Assembly: GCF_000153925.1 (NCBI RefSeq)
Contig: NZ_DS264383.1
Coordinates: 1-64,000 of the forward strand
Direction: 5' to 3'
DNA: 64,000 nt
From: [Ruminococcus] torques ATCC 27756
Lineage (GTDB): Bacteria; Bacillota; Clostridia; Lachnospirales; Lachnospiraceae
Under the pieces are notes generated by a model. The model made no database searches and was not told where the DNA came from. It saw nothing but the letters and a program-made list of their open reading frames with translations. Shown here piece by piece: positions 52,397 through 62,610 of the stretch. A program made the translations under genes and the position numbers. Within the stretch, counting starts at the first letter, position 1; the number at the start of each line of letters is the position of its first letter.

Positions 52397-54987
52397 AGAT
52401 ATTAATCATCGGCGGAGTGGCTGCCGGAACAAAAACTGCTGCGAAATTGAAACGGGAAGACAGAAATATTGATGTGACTGTGATTACGAAAGATAAAGAT
52501 ATCTCTTATGCGGGATGTGGTCTGCCGTACTATGTGGGCGGACTGATCGAGGGCAGGGACGAGCTGATCGTGAATACTCCGCAGAAATATTCCGCGCTGA
52601 CCGGGGTTGAAGTAAGAACGGGGAAAGAAGCGGTTGCACTCGACGCAGAAAAAAAGCAAGTGACGGTGCAGGATGTACAGACAGGCGAGAAAGAAGTCTG
52701 TTCCTACGATAGATTAGTAGTTGCAGTAGGAGCATCTCCCGCGATCCTTCCGATAGAAGGAAAAGAACTGGCAGGCGTATTTAAGATGAGAACGCCTGAC
52801 GATGCAGAAGGAATCCGTACATATGCAGAACAAAACAATGTGAAAAAAGCGGTTGTGATCGGAGCTGGTTTCATCGGACTTGAGGCTGCGGAGAATTTAC
52901 AGGCAAAAGGAATCCAGGTGACCGTCATTGATTTTGCGGATCAGATCCTGCCGAATATTTTTGATCCTGAGATGGCGCTCTATGCGAAAAGACATCTGAT
53001 CCGGCAGGGAATCCGCGTGCTTACAGGAACGAAAGCGGAGCAGATATATGAAAGAGGTACACAGGGCCGTGTGGCGGGAATTAAGACGTCTGCCGGAAAT
53101 CTGCCGTGTGAAATGATCATCATGGCTGCGGGAATCCGTCCGAATACGGAGTTTTTAAATGACAGCGGTATAGAGATGTTCAAAGGAACGATTCTTACAG
53201 ACGATCAGATGAAAACGAATCTGGATGATGTATATGCGGCAGGAGACTGTGTGATGGTGAAGAACCGTCTGACGGGAAAACGTCAGTGGTCACCGATGGG
53301 ATCTTCGGCGAATCTGGAAGGACGTACATTGGCACAGGTACTTGCCGGAGCGCAGAAGTCGTATCCGGGAGTTCTCGGCACAGGCGTTGTGAAGCTTCCG
53401 GGTCTGAATGCCGGAAGAACAGGACTGACAGAAGCGCAGGCAAAAGAAGCGGGCTACGATGTAGTTACGGCGCTTGTTCCGACGGATGATAAAGCGCATT
53501 ATTATCCGGACGCTTCGTTTTTCATTACGAAACTGATTGCAGACCGGAGTACAAGAAAACTGCTTGGCGTTCAGGTGTTTGGTCCGGGCTCTGTTGATAA
53601 GATGGTTGATATCGCAGTGATGGGATTGAATATGGGCGCGGTTCTGGATGATTTTGAAAATGCGGATTTCGCATATGCACCGCCGTTCTCAACAGCAATC
53701 CATCCGTTTGTGCAGGCTGTTTATGTATTGATGAACAAACTGGACGGTACGATCGTCAGCATGACTCCTGCGGAGTATGCCGCAGGAAAAGCAGAAGGCT
53801 ATACGGTTGTCGATGTTGCGCCGGAGCCGTCGATCAGAGGAGCGGTATATGTAAACTTAGGAGCTGTAAACGGCGAAATCAAAGGACTTGGAAAAGAGGA
53901 GAAACTGCTTCTTGTCTGTGCAAAGGGCAAAAGAGGATATTTTCTTCAAAACCGGTTGCGTCATTACGGCTATACGAATACAGTCGTTCTTGAAGGAGCA
54001 ACATTTTTCAATGATGTAAAAGTGAAAAATAATATAGAAGAAGCTGTCTCTAAAGAAGACGAGACGAGAGTAAAAGCGCTTGGATTTTTAAAGGATAAAA
54101 GGACGCCGGATAAATTTAACGGACGTGTGATCACAAGAAACGGAAAGATTACAGCCGAAGAAGCGCACACGATTGCCGAGGCGGCGCAGTTATACGGAAG
54201 CGGAGAAGTGACAATGACCTCTCGTCTGACGATGGAGATTCAGGGCGTTCCTTATGACAATATAGAACCGCTGCGGGAATATCTGATGCAGGCAGGACTT
54301 GAGATGGGAGGAACCGGCTCAAAAGTCCGTCCGGTTGTATCGTGCAAGGGAACGACTTGTCAGTACGGGCTGATCGATACGTTTGCATTGTCCGAAGAAA
54401 TTCATGAAAGATTTTTCCATGGATACAGCGATGTGAAGCTGCCGCATAAATTTAAGATCGCGGTAGGAGGATGTCCGAATAATTGTGTAAAACCGGATCT
54501 GAATGATCTTGGAATTATCGGTCAGAAAGTTCCGTGGGTCGATCTTGAAAAGTGCCGTGGCTGCCGGATTTGCCAGGTAGAAAAAAATTGTCCGATCCAT
54601 GCGGCAAAAATGGTGGACGGAAAGATTGTGATCGACGAAAATGTATGTAATCACTGTGGAAGGTGCATCAGTAAATGTCCGTTTGGTGTGACTGAAGAAT
54701 TTGTTTCGGGGTATCGCGTATATATAGGCGGACGCTGGGGCAAGAAAGTAGCGCGGGGAAGATACCTTGAAAAAGTGTTTACAGATAAAGAAGAAGTGCT
54801 TGATATTGTGGAAAAAGCAATTCTTTTGTTCCGGGAACAGGGGATCACGGGAGAGCGATTTGCGGATACGGTTGAAAGACTCGGATTTGAAAATGTTCAG
54901 GAACAGCTTTTGGGAGATGGACTGTTAGCCCGCAAAGATGAAAACATAAGAGCGCAGAAACATTTGAAAGGCGGAGCAACTTGTTAA
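52393..54987 (+). CDS. CoA-disulfide-reductase / rhodanese / sulfite-reductase-like fusion
   Basis: 864 residues in three parts. (1) An FAD/NAD(P)H disulfide reductase (1 to about 450) with 'IIGGVAAGTKTAAKL', redox Cys42 in 'YAGCGLPYY' and 'DVYAAGDCVMV'. (2) A rhodanese-like domain (about 455-545, with 'LLLVCAKGKRGYFLQNRL', active Cys likely). (3) A nitrite/sulfite reductase-like segment with siroheme-iron-sulfur Cys motifs 'SCKGTTCQYG' and 'GGCPNNCVKPD', plus a two-cluster ferredoxin ('CRGCRICQVEKNCP', 'CNHCGRCISKCP'). A possible complete sulfur-handling enzyme. ATGA overlap with the transglutaminase gene. Confidence 0.88.
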   Translation: MKILIIGGVAAGTKTAAKLKREDRNIDVTVITKDKDISYAGCGLPYYVGGLIEGRDELIVNTPQKYSALTGVEVRTGKEAVALDAEKKQVTVQDVQTGEKEVCSYDRLVVAVGASPAILPIEGKELAGVFKMRTPDDAEGIRTYAEQNNVKKAVVIGAGFIGLEAAENLQAKGIQVTVIDFADQILPNIFDPEMALYAKRHLIRQGIRVLTGTKAEQIYERGTQGRVAGIKTSAGNLPCEMIIMAAGIRPNTEFLNDSGIEMFKGTILTDDQMKTNLDDVYAAGDCVMVKNRLTGKRQWSPMGSSANLEGRTLAQVLAGAQKSYPGVLGTGVVKLPGLNAGRTGLTEAQAKEAGYDVVTALVPTDDKAHYYPDASFFITKLIADRSTRKLLGVQVFGPGSVDKMVDIAVMGLNMGAVLDDFENADFAYAPPFSTAIHPFVQAVYVLMNKLDGTIVSMTPAEYAAGKAEGYTVVDVAPEPSIRGAVYVNLGAVNGEIKGLGKEEKLLLVCAKGKRGYFLQNRLRHYGYTNTVVLEGATFFNDVKVKNNIEEAVSKEDETRVKALGFLKDKRTPDKFNGRVITRNGKITAEEAHTIAEAAQLYGSGEVTMTSRLTMEIQGVPYDNIEPLREYLMQAGLEMGGTGSKVRPVVSCKGTTCQYGLIDTFALSEEIHERFFHGYSDVKLPHKFKIAVGGCPNNCVKPDLNDLGIIGQKVPWVDLEKCRGCRICQVEKNCPIHAAKMVDGKIVIDENVCNHCGRCISKCPFGVTEEFVSGYRVYIGGRWGKKVARGRYLEKVFTDKEEVLDIVEKAILLFREQGITGERFADTVERLGFENVQEQLLGDGLLARKDENIRAQKHLKGGATC

Positions 54988-55060
54988 GAATTTTATAAAA
55001 CGATAGAGTGCAGCATAGCGACTCATAAGACAGATTGAAGGTAAAGGGGAAAAAGAAAAA

Positions 55061-57129
55061 TGAACAAAAACTATGAGGCATGGAAAAGAGGTTGGAAAAA
55101 ACGAGCGGGCGCACTGGCGCTTTGCGGCGGAATATTGATTGCGGGGACGTCCGTCGTAGGAGCACAGGAAAACCCGTAGCAGGCGGCAGTGCAGTCAGAA
55201 GTACAGCTTGCAGAAGCAAACTCTAAAGAGAAGCTGCTTCCGTTAGATCAATATCTGAAAGACTGCTGGGCAAAGAAGCAGACGGCGATTGATTTAACCG
55301 CGTACAAAATAACGCATGAAGAATTGAACAAGGTGATTTTCGGTATCCACTATGAGGAACCGGAATATTATTGGACGATCCGAAACGATATAACCGATAC
55401 AGATCCGCAAACAGGACTTTTGAAAACTTATTATCCTTATTATTCCGGCGAGACAGGAAGTCCTTTTGACCGTACGGAAGAATTGGAACGGGAATGGGAA
55501 ATGGTTGAAGAGATGACGGAAAACTGTACGACTGATCTGGAAAAAGCGCTTGTAGTGCATGATCATCTGGTTAGAACAATTCAGTACAGTGCGTCATTGG
55601 GCGCTTTTGTGGCCCATGATATTGAAGGTGCCATTTTTGAGAAAAAATGTGTGTGTGAAGGATATGCATTGGCGTATAAGTATTACATGAATCGCCTGAA
55701 TATTCCGTGTAAAGTAGTGAGTGGAGTTTCAAAAGGCCAGCCTCATGCGTGGAATCAGATTAAAATTAATGGAAAATGGTATTTTGTAGACGCGACATGG
55801 GATGACGGAAGCTGTGTGTTGGAGGAAAAAAGCCACCCTGTAAAACATGAATATTTCCTGAAAAGTGAGACGGAATTTTCAGATCACACATGGAACAGAG
55901 AAGGCTATGAAATTTGTAACGATACAACTTATGACAACGTAGAGTGGAAATGGGTTTCCAGAAAAATGGCCGCATATAAAGGCGGTTTATATGTTGCCGG
56001 ATCATTCCCCAGAGACGGAGTGATAAAGAGCGGAATATGGAGGTATGATTCGGAAGACCCGACTCAGAAGGGAGAACTGGTCGTTGAGATCGAGGATGAG
56101 TGGCCGGTGTCACAGTATAATAAAGGCAAGGGTTGTATGGAAATTGCATATTATGACGGGATGCTTTACTACAACACTCCGAAAGCTGTATGGAAATGGA
56201 ACTTTGATAAGAATACAGAGCCGGAAAAAGTTTTTGAGTTAGAAGAAAATGTTTCGGGCAGTATCTGGTATTTGCATGTAGCGGACGGCAAAGTTTATTA
56301 CGAGACGTCTCTTTACGAAAAGAATGAGAAAGAAAAGCGGGAGTATGTAATTGATGTAAACTATCAGAAAGTGAAACACCCGATCGCTGTGACAAGTCCG
56401 GTAATGACAGTTGAACTGGGAGGAAATGCAAAAGAGGTATTCCTGCAGGGGGCAGCTCCGGGAATCGTGACTTTTAAAGCGAACAACCCTGACATTTGTG
56501 ACGTGGAAGAGGCGTACGCAGACAGATCGTGTAAGCTGATCCCGAAAAAGGCGGGTGAAGCGACTGTAACTGTGCATGCGACAGCTACAGATCACTATTT
56601 GGAAGGCTCGGTAGATGTAAAAATTATTGTCAAAGGTGATTCAAGCACAGAACAGAAGATCACGCTTCAGTATGAATCCGGTTCAAACGGTTCTTTAAGA
56701 GCGGTTAATGCGGCAACAGGAGAAAATTTATCAAATGGAGCGCAGATTCTTCCGAATACAGAAGTTCAATTTATGGCATCTCCGAACGAAGGTTATTCTG
56801 TGAAAAACTGGACGATTAACGGAGAAGTGTACAAAGAAAACGGTCAGGTTTATACTGGTACTACTATGAAATATGCGATTACAGCTTCATCAGGCATTGT
56901 AAAAGTCGAGTTTGTAAAAGATGAAGTTGAAGTTGTCAAAGGGGATGTAAACTTGAACGGAAAGGTTGAAATCGGCGATGTCCGTGAAGCCTTGAGAAGT
57001 ATTTGTAAAAAGACACAACTGACAGAAACGCAGAAACAGGCGGGAGATATAAACAAAAACGGAACTGTTGATATCGAAGACTTGAGAACAATCCTGAGAG
57101 TTGTTTGCGGAAAAGTAGAAAGCCTGTAA
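55061..57129 (+). CDS. Transglutaminase-like dockerin protein, copy 2 (stop after signal peptide)
   Basis: About 690 codons, same architecture as copy 1: transglutaminase Cys in 'KCVCEGYALAYKYYMNRLNI', His and Asp in 'PHAWNQIKINGKWYFVDATW', an InlB-type repeat and a dockerin ('GDVNLNGKVEIGDVREALRS', 'DINKNGTVDIEDLRTILRVV'). The signal peptide 'KKRAGALALCGGILIAGTSV' is in frame from ATG 55061, but an in-frame TAG at 55177-55179 follows it ('AQENP-stop-QAAVQ'), where CAG would be expected. Remaining frame 55189-57129 could only restart internally, without a signal. Confidence 0.83.
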
Positions 57130-57276
57130 GTGATGTAAATAGTAAATCGATAAGAAAAGCGGATGGTGATTGAGCTGTCCGCTTTTTGTAATGGGGAAGA
57201 GACGGATATTTGAATTTAAAGTACAAAAAAATCACCGTCCCCGCGGCTCTCAAGTCCGCAAAAACAGTGATTAGAA

Positions 57277-57350
57277 TGCGCGATCAGGGGTTCGAACCCT
57301 GGACACCCTGATTAAGAGTCAGGTGCTCTACCAACTGAGCTAATCGCGCA
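57277..57350 (-). tRNA. tRNA-Lys (anticodon CUU)
   Basis: Read leftward: acceptor TGCGCGA / TCGCGCA, D-arm AGCTCAGTTGGTAGAGC, anticodon stem CTGA / TCAG with loop CTCTTAA (anticodon CTT), T-arm GGTTCGAACCC. No CCA encoded. Confidence 0.95.
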
Positions 57351-57577
57351 TGCAATAGTATGTTGTTTTACAACGCAAGAAAGATTATAATTTAAAATTT
57401 ATGAAAAATCAACCCTTTTTAACAAAAAAATTCGATTTTCTTTATTTTTTCTTTTATTTTCGTCTTTATTTTACCGATTTGTTTTTACTTTTCATCTTTT
57501 GTTAAAAAATAGTATTGTTTTTGTCTGTATTTGCGGTTGTCACCGGCTGTGTGTACATGAGAATAAAAAGTTGTTTG

Positions 57578-57724
57578 TCAGGAGTGTTTGCGGGAACAGA
57601 AGTCTGAATTTAAGATTTTGTACACTTCATCAAAAGAATTTTTGATAATAAGAAGTTTTCGGTTAAGTCTCGGATGACAGTAGCATATTTCACAGAGACG
57701 GTATTTTTGATGTTTTCGTTTCAT
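57578..57724 (-). CDS. Possible 48-residue Cys-containing small protein
   Basis: Leftward ATG 57724 preceded by AAAGGAG at 7 nt. Sequence 'MKRKHQKYRLCEICYCHPRL' then 'NRKLLIIKNSFDEVYKILNS' and 'DFCSRKHS'. C-x2-C-x-C-H plus a late Cys could bind zinc. No homologue recognised. The rest of the 57.35-57.88 kb gap is AT-rich, with poly-T stretches downstream of the tRNA. Confidence 0.4.
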   Translation of the reverse strand: MKRKHQKYRLCEICYCHPRLNRKLLIIKNSFDEVYKILNSDFCSRKHS

Positions 57725-57880
57725 ATAAACTCCTTTTAACGGAACGGATTGAGCGGACAGCTTAAATAAGCGAGGCCGGAAAGCGTCTCATACATCTTTC
57801 TATATTATATGAAAAAAACAGGGAGAGGTTCGTTGGAAGCGTCTCACCCTGCTTTTTATAGCATATCCGTGCTGCCGCCG

Positions 57881-58531
57881 TTATTTTCTCATTGCGATCA
57901 GTTTATTGATCGGGTTTCCTTTTGAAGAAAATTTTTCTTCATATTCTGTCATAATATTTTCTTTGTTTAGCTCTTTGTTGTGATGCAGATCGTATGTAAA
58001 AGCCTGAAGCGTCCATCCGGCTTCCTTTACCTGTTCCAGAGAAAAGTCAAAAAGAGGGGTGTTGTCCGTTTTGAACTCCACAAGTCCTTGCGGTGGGAGG
58101 ACTTTTTCATAACGGGATAAAAACTCTGTTGATGTAAGACGGCGTTTTGCATGACGTGATTTTGGCCATGGGTCGGAAAAATTCAGGTAAATGCGGTCGA
58201 CTTCTGATTCGGCAAATACTTCCGGCAGTTCTCTTGCATCCATGCAGACAAAGCGGATATTCGGCAAATCTGAAAATTCTTCGGTGTCAAATTTTTCTAC
58301 TGCCCGAAGCAGGACGCTGGAATATCGTTCGATTCCGATAAAGTTGATATTAGGATAGGTTTTTGCCATATTTAATAAGAAGCGTCCTTTTCCCATTCCG
58401 ATCTCGATCCGTATCGGACGGTCGTTTCCGAAAACCGAAGTCCAGTTTCCGCGGAACTCTTTCGGATTCTTGATTACAGTAAAATGTGCCTGAAGAGTAT
58501 CGTCGGCGCGGGGAATATTTCTAAGTCTCAT
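57881..58531 (-). CDS. trmB: tRNA (guanine-N7-)-methyltransferase TrmB
   Basis: 216 residues. Motifs 'PIRIEIGMGKGRFLLNMAKT' (SAM site), 'RFVCMDARELPEVF', 'RIYLNFSDPWPKSRHAKRRL' and the C-terminal 'FKTDNTPLFDFSLEQV'. It methylates G46 in tRNA variable loops. Full length. Single leftward gene next to the tRNA-Lys, convergent with neither neighbour. Confidence 0.96.
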   Translation of the reverse strand: MRLRNIPRADDTLQAHFTVIKNPKEFRGNWTSVFGNDRPIRIEIGMGKGRFLLNMAKTYPNINFIGIERYSSVLLRAVEKFDTEEFSDLPNIRFVCMDARELPEVFAESEVDRIYLNFSDPWPKSRHAKRRLTSTEFLSRYEKVLPPQGLVEFKTDNTPLFDFSLEQVKEAGWTLQAFTYDLHHNKELNKENIMTEYEEKFSSKGNPINKLIAMRK

Positions 58532-58698
58532 ATGTGTCTCCTTGTATTTTGGTCGTTATACTAGATTGTATCATAATATGCAGCATATGTCAGGTCAAAG
58601 ATTTGCGGATGTTTGAGAATCGTTCCTGTTTAGGCAGAGGATAACATGGACGGATGTTAAGGGAATGTTAAAGGGAGCGCATTTTTGGAAGATGTGGC

Positions 58699-58726
58699 TT
58701 GCATTTTGGAGGAAAAGGTGTATCAT
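58699..58726 (+). promoter_or_regulatory. Putative promoter of the V-ATPase operon
   Basis: TTGCAT (58699-58704), 16 bp, TATCAT (58721-58726), 33 bp before the first V-ATPase gene. Moderate match. Confidence 0.45.
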
Positions 58727-58758
58727 AGGGATATATTATTGCTGACAGGAGGCTTTTT

Positions 58759-59070
58759 ATGGACGCTATTTTGGATAAATTGACGGAAATTGAAAATGCA
58801 GCGTCTGCGATTGTTCGTCATGCAGAAGAGCAAAAAGACGTACTTGGACAGGAATTTGATGAAAAACGGAAAAAATTTGACGAGGACTTAGAAAATAAAA
58901 CGAAAGCACGCCTTGAGAAAATCCGGGAACAGTTGGAAAAAGAACAGTCGAGAGTTCTTAACAGCAGCAGCGGCGCAAGTGAGGATACGATCTGCAGCCT
59001 CCGGAAAGAATATGAAGAGAAGCATACAGAATATGCGCATGAGATATTGAGACGGATCACAGAGGTGTAA
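58759..59070 (+). CDS. V-type ATPase subunit G/H (peripheral stalk)
   Basis: 103 residues, one long coiled coil rich in Lys and Glu ('ENKTKARLEKIREQLEKEQS'). Position as first gene of the V-ATPase operon and size match the archaeal/bacterial H (G-like) stalk subunit, which pairs with subunit E to hold the stator. AGGAGG precedes ATG. Confidence 0.82.
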   Translation: MDAILDKLTEIENAASAIVRHAEEQKDVLGQEFDEKRKKFDEDLENKTKARLEKIREQLEKEQSRVLNSSSGASEDTICSLRKEYEEKHTEYAHEILRRITEV

Positions 59071-59073
59071 CTT

Positions 59074-60120
59074 ATGGGAAATTTACTTAAGTACAGCGGG
59101 ATTGTGACAAAGATCCGGGCAATGGAGGCGAAGCTTTTGACGCCGGAGCAGTTTGCGGATATAGCAAATTTACGAAGTGTTCCGGATATTGCGGACTATC
59201 TGCGGAAAAATACGGCGTATGCGGAAGTGCTTGACACTTTAACGGAAGATCAGATCCATCGAGGAAACATAGAGAAGGTGCTTGTGCAGTCGCTTTATCA
59301 CGATTACACAAAGATTTACCGTTTCTGCGGGCAGAGTCAGAGAGAATTTATGAAGCTGATCATGAAAGGATACGAGATCGAGCTGATCAATTACTGTCTG
59401 CGTATCGTGATCAACCATTATAAGAAACCGTTTGATCTTAATTATAAAAGTGCGTTTTTTGACCGGTATTCGCAAATATCTATCGGAAAGCTGATCACAG
59501 CCAGAACGACAGATGAGCTTGTGGAAAATCTAAAAGAAACGGAGTATTACGCTCCGTTGAAAAAAATAAAAGATACCGATAATGTGACTCTTTATGATTA
59601 CAATCTGGCGTTGGATCTTTATTATTATACATCTACATGGAAAGAGCAGAAGAAGATTTTGAAAAAGTCGGATCTTGAGCTGTTTATGAGAGATCGTGGG
59701 TCAAAGATCGATCTTTTGAATATTCAGTGGATCTACAGGGCGAAAAAGTATTACAATATGAAGCCCGCGGATATCTATCTGATGCTGATTCCGATACACT
59801 ATAAATTGTCAACAGAATTAGTGAAAGATATGGTGGAGGCTCCGGGAGTCGAGGAGTTTGAAAATGTCGTAATAAGAACAACTTATGCCCGGCATTATAA
59901 TTTCAAACAAAATTTGACAATGGAGCAGATGTATGCGGACTGTCTGCATCATCTGTACACGGCAGACCGGCGAAAGAATCCGTATTCGGTCTCCGCGATC
60001 AACACCTATCTCTTCTTAAAAGAAGAAGAATTGAAAAAGCTGACAACCGTTATGGAATGCGTCCGGTACGGACTGAATCCGGGAGAAACGGCAGCATACA
60101 TTGGAGGTAGAACCCGATGA
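59074..60120 (+). CDS. ntpC: V-type ATPase subunit C (AC39 type)
   Basis: 348 residues, all-helical, of the vATP-synt_AC39 family: 'YSGIVTKIRAMEAKLLTPEQ', 'IELINYCLRIVINHYKKPFD', 'NIQWIYRAKKYYNMKPADIY'. It caps the membrane ring and links the central shaft to it. Three bases after the first subunit and overlapping the next gene by ATGA. Confidence 0.92.
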   Translation: MGNLLKYSGIVTKIRAMEAKLLTPEQFADIANLRSVPDIADYLRKNTAYAEVLDTLTEDQIHRGNIEKVLVQSLYHDYTKIYRFCGQSQREFMKLIMKGYEIELINYCLRIVINHYKKPFDLNYKSAFFDRYSQISIGKLITARTTDELVENLKETEYYAPLKKIKDTDNVTLYDYNLALDLYYYTSTWKEQKKILKKSDLELFMRDRGSKIDLLNIQWIYRAKKYYNMKPADIYLMLIPIHYKLSTELVKDMVEAPGVEEFENVVIRTTYARHYNFKQNLTMEQMYADCLHHLYTADRRKNPYSVSAINTYLFLKEEELKKLTTVMECVRYGLNPGETAAYIGGRTR

Positions 60121-62066
60121 TCGTAAAGATGAAATTTATTAATATATCAGGTCCGCGAAATGATATCGACCGTGTTACCGATCAGTATCTTTCGCGGTAT
60201 GAGATTCAGCTTGAGTCTGCGCTGTCGGAACTTAAGACAGTAGATAACTTAAGACCTTTTGTGGAGCTGAACCCCTACAGGGAAGTGTTAAGTAAGGCAA
60301 ATGAATTTGTCGGATATCTTCCGAATGCAGAAACAGTAGAGCCGGATACGAAACTCGGTCTTGACGATATGTTTGAGCTTGTACGCAAGGCGGATGAAGA
60401 TTATCGTACACTTCAGGAAAAAAAGGAAAAGCTTAAGCAGAAAATTGAAGAATACAGGGCGAAACAGCAGATCGTAGCGCCGTTTCGACCGTTGGAATGC
60501 GATCTTCACCGTGTGCTTCATTATCGATATATCACTTATCGTTTCGGCCGTATCGCAGTGGAATTTTATCATAAGATGCAAAAATATCTTATGGATGATC
60601 TAAAAGCAATCTTCGTAGAAGGAGAGCGGGATGAAAGTTATGTTTATGGAGTATATTTCGTTTCGCAGGCGGAGACACAGAAAGTTGACGCGGTATTCCG
60701 GTCGCTGCATTTTGAAAGAATCGAGTTGAAGGATGAATTTGAAGGAACTCCCGATACGGCATACCGGGTACTCGAAAACGAGATTGCCCGTGTCAATTTA
60801 GAAATTGAAGATCTGGATAAACAGGCAGGAGAGATGCTGGCGGACCGCGCTCCGCAGTTAGTTGCGGCAAGGGACAGGCTGGAAGAACTGTCCAATAACT
60901 TCGATGTGAGAAAACTTGCGGCCAGAATGGAAGATAAACAGGAAGATTACTATATTCTGTGCGGATGGATGGCGGAAGATGATGTAGATAAATTCGTTGA
61001 GGAAGTAAAGGAAGACGATAAAGTATTCGTCGTTGTGGAAGACGATCATGACGCATATTTCGGAGAACCGCCGACAAAGCTGGAAAATCCGAAATTATTC
61101 AAACCATTTGAAATGTTCGTCAGTATGTATGGACTCCCGGCACATAACGAGATGGATCCGACGATGTTTGTCGGTCTGACGTACTCATTTATCTTTGGAG
61201 TGATGTTCGGAGATGTCGGGCAGGGACTGCTTTTGATGATCGGCGGAGGATTGGTCTATAAGTTTAAGAAAGCGCCGCTTGCGGGGATTATTGCGACGGC
61301 AGGTGTTTTTTCCACGATCTTCGGATTTCTGTTTGGAAGTATTTTCGGATTTGAAGACGTTCTTCCGGCGCTGTGGATACGGCCGATCGATCATATGACG
61401 ACTTTGCCGTTTCTCGGAAAGCTGAATACGGTGTTTATTGTTGCGGTGGCGTTCGGTATGTTTCTGATCATGGTTGCGATGGTGCTTCACATTATCAATG
61501 CGGTACGAGGGAAAAATATGGAAAGCGCATGGTTTGATCCGAACGGTGCGGCAGGACTTGTATTTTATCTTGCGGTCGTAGTGACAGTCGTTCTCTTTAT
61601 GACGGGAAATCCGCTTCCGGGCGGAATCGTTATGGCGATCATGTTCGGAATCCCGCTTTTGCTCATCTTTTTCAGAGAACCCCTTACGAGGATGCTTCAG
61701 AAGCGGGCGGATAAGATGGAGACAGGAAAGGCAATGTTTGTTGTGCAGGGATTTTTTGAACTCTTTGAAACATTGCTCAGTTACTTCTCTAATACGATTT
61801 CCTTTATCCGTATCGGAGCGTTTGCGGTGAGTCATGCCGCGATCATGGAAGTTGTGCTGCAGTTGGCGGGAGCAGAGAGCGGAAGTCCGAACTGGGCAGG
61901 CGTGATCTTCGGAAACCTGTTCGTTTGCGGATTCGAAGGTCTGATCGTCGGAATCCAGGTGCTGCGTCTGGAATATTACGAACTGTTCAGCCGTTTTTAT
62001 AAAGGCAGCGGTCATGCATTTGATCCGTATGCAAAAAGAAAGACAAAGAAAAACAGCCGAAAATAG
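60117..62066 (+). CDS. ntpI: V-type ATPase subunit I (a-subunit)
   Basis: 649 residues. The cytoplasmic half (1 to about 345) is helical with coiled coils; the membrane half has about seven segments from 'LTYSFIFGVMFGDVGQGLLL'. The helix 'FSNTISFIRIGAFAVSHAAI' carries the essential Arg next to the ion path. It moves H+ or Na+ between its half channels and the K ring. Confidence 0.94.
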   Translation: MIVKMKFINISGPRNDIDRVTDQYLSRYEIQLESALSELKTVDNLRPFVELNPYREVLSKANEFVGYLPNAETVEPDTKLGLDDMFELVRKADEDYRTLQEKKEKLKQKIEEYRAKQQIVAPFRPLECDLHRVLHYRYITYRFGRIAVEFYHKMQKYLMDDLKAIFVEGERDESYVYGVYFVSQAETQKVDAVFRSLHFERIELKDEFEGTPDTAYRVLENEIARVNLEIEDLDKQAGEMLADRAPQLVAARDRLEELSNNFDVRKLAARMEDKQEDYYILCGWMAEDDVDKFVEEVKEDDKVFVVVEDDHDAYFGEPPTKLENPKLFKPFEMFVSMYGLPAHNEMDPTMFVGLTYSFIFGVMFGDVGQGLLLMIGGGLVYKFKKAPLAGIIATAGVFSTIFGFLFGSIFGFEDVLPALWIRPIDHMTTLPFLGKLNTVFIVAVAFGMFLIMVAMVLHIINAVRGKNMESAWFDPNGAAGLVFYLAVVVTVVLFMTGNPLPGGIVMAIMFGIPLLLIFFREPLTRMLQKRADKMETGKAMFVVQGFFELFETLLSYFSNTISFIRIGAFAVSHAAIMEVVLQLAGAESGSPNWAGVIFGNLFVCGFEGLIVGIQVLRLEYYELFSRFYKGSGHAFDPYAKRKTKKNSRK

Positions 62067-62104
62067 ATTTCTTAAAATTCATCATATCATAGGAGGAACT
62101 TACA

Positions 62105-62539
62105 ATGACAATGGGAACAAAAATCGTTTTTATCATCACGCTGATCGTGAGCATTATCGTACCGTTTGGGTATTATCTTCTTGGGGAAAAGAGCAGAAAA
62201 CGTTATAAAAGAGCAATAGGAACGAATGCTTTCTTCTTTTTCGGAGCGTTTGCGATTGCATCGATCATGCTTCTTGGCGGACCGAATGTACAGGCTGCGG
62301 AAGCTGTGACTGCCGATGCGGGATTCGCAACAGGCATGGGATATCTTGCGGCTGCGATCGTTACGGGACTTTCCTGTATCGGCGGCGGAATTGCGGTTGC
62401 CAGCGCAGCCAGCGCAGCGTTAGGTGCGATCAGTGAAGATTCAAGCGTACTCGGAAAATCTCTTATTTTTGTAGGTCTTGCAGAAGGAGTGTGTCTTTAT
62501 GGTTTGATCATTTCCTTCATGATTTTAGGAAACCTGTAA
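62105..62539 (+). CDS. ntpK: V-type ATPase subunit K (rotor ring)
   Basis: 144 residues, fewer than the about 155-160 of the duplicated four-helix form. A first pair of hydrophobic segments leads to 'LGGPNVQAAEAVTADAGFAT'; the later helices contain 'AAAIVTGLSCIGGGIAVASA' and 'KSLIFVGLAEGVCLYGLIIS'. The Glu in 'GLAEGV' is the ion-binding carboxylate. Only this second hairpin has the typical rotor sequence, so it is a single-site ring subunit. Confidence 0.9.
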   Translation: MTMGTKIVFIITLIVSIIVPFGYYLLGEKSRKRYKRAIGTNAFFFFGAFAIASIMLLGGPNVQAAEAVTADAGFATGMGYLAAAIVTGLSCIGGGIAVASAASAALGAISEDSSVLGKSLIFVGLAEGVCLYGLIISFMILGNL

Positions 62540-62610
62540 TAAAGATACATGCGGACGGCGCGGCGGGAGCAGCGTAAACGGTAAGGCAGAAAGGAAAAGG
62601 ATCTGAAGTT

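Noticed and set aside
57277-57350. tRNA-Lys as attachment site of a mobile element
   Set aside because: Neighbours on both sides are core genes, and no integrase or duplicate of the tRNA 3' end was seen nearby.
61185-62015. 276-codon frame opposite V-ATPase subunit I
   Set aside because: His/Lys-rich antisense shadow of membrane helices.
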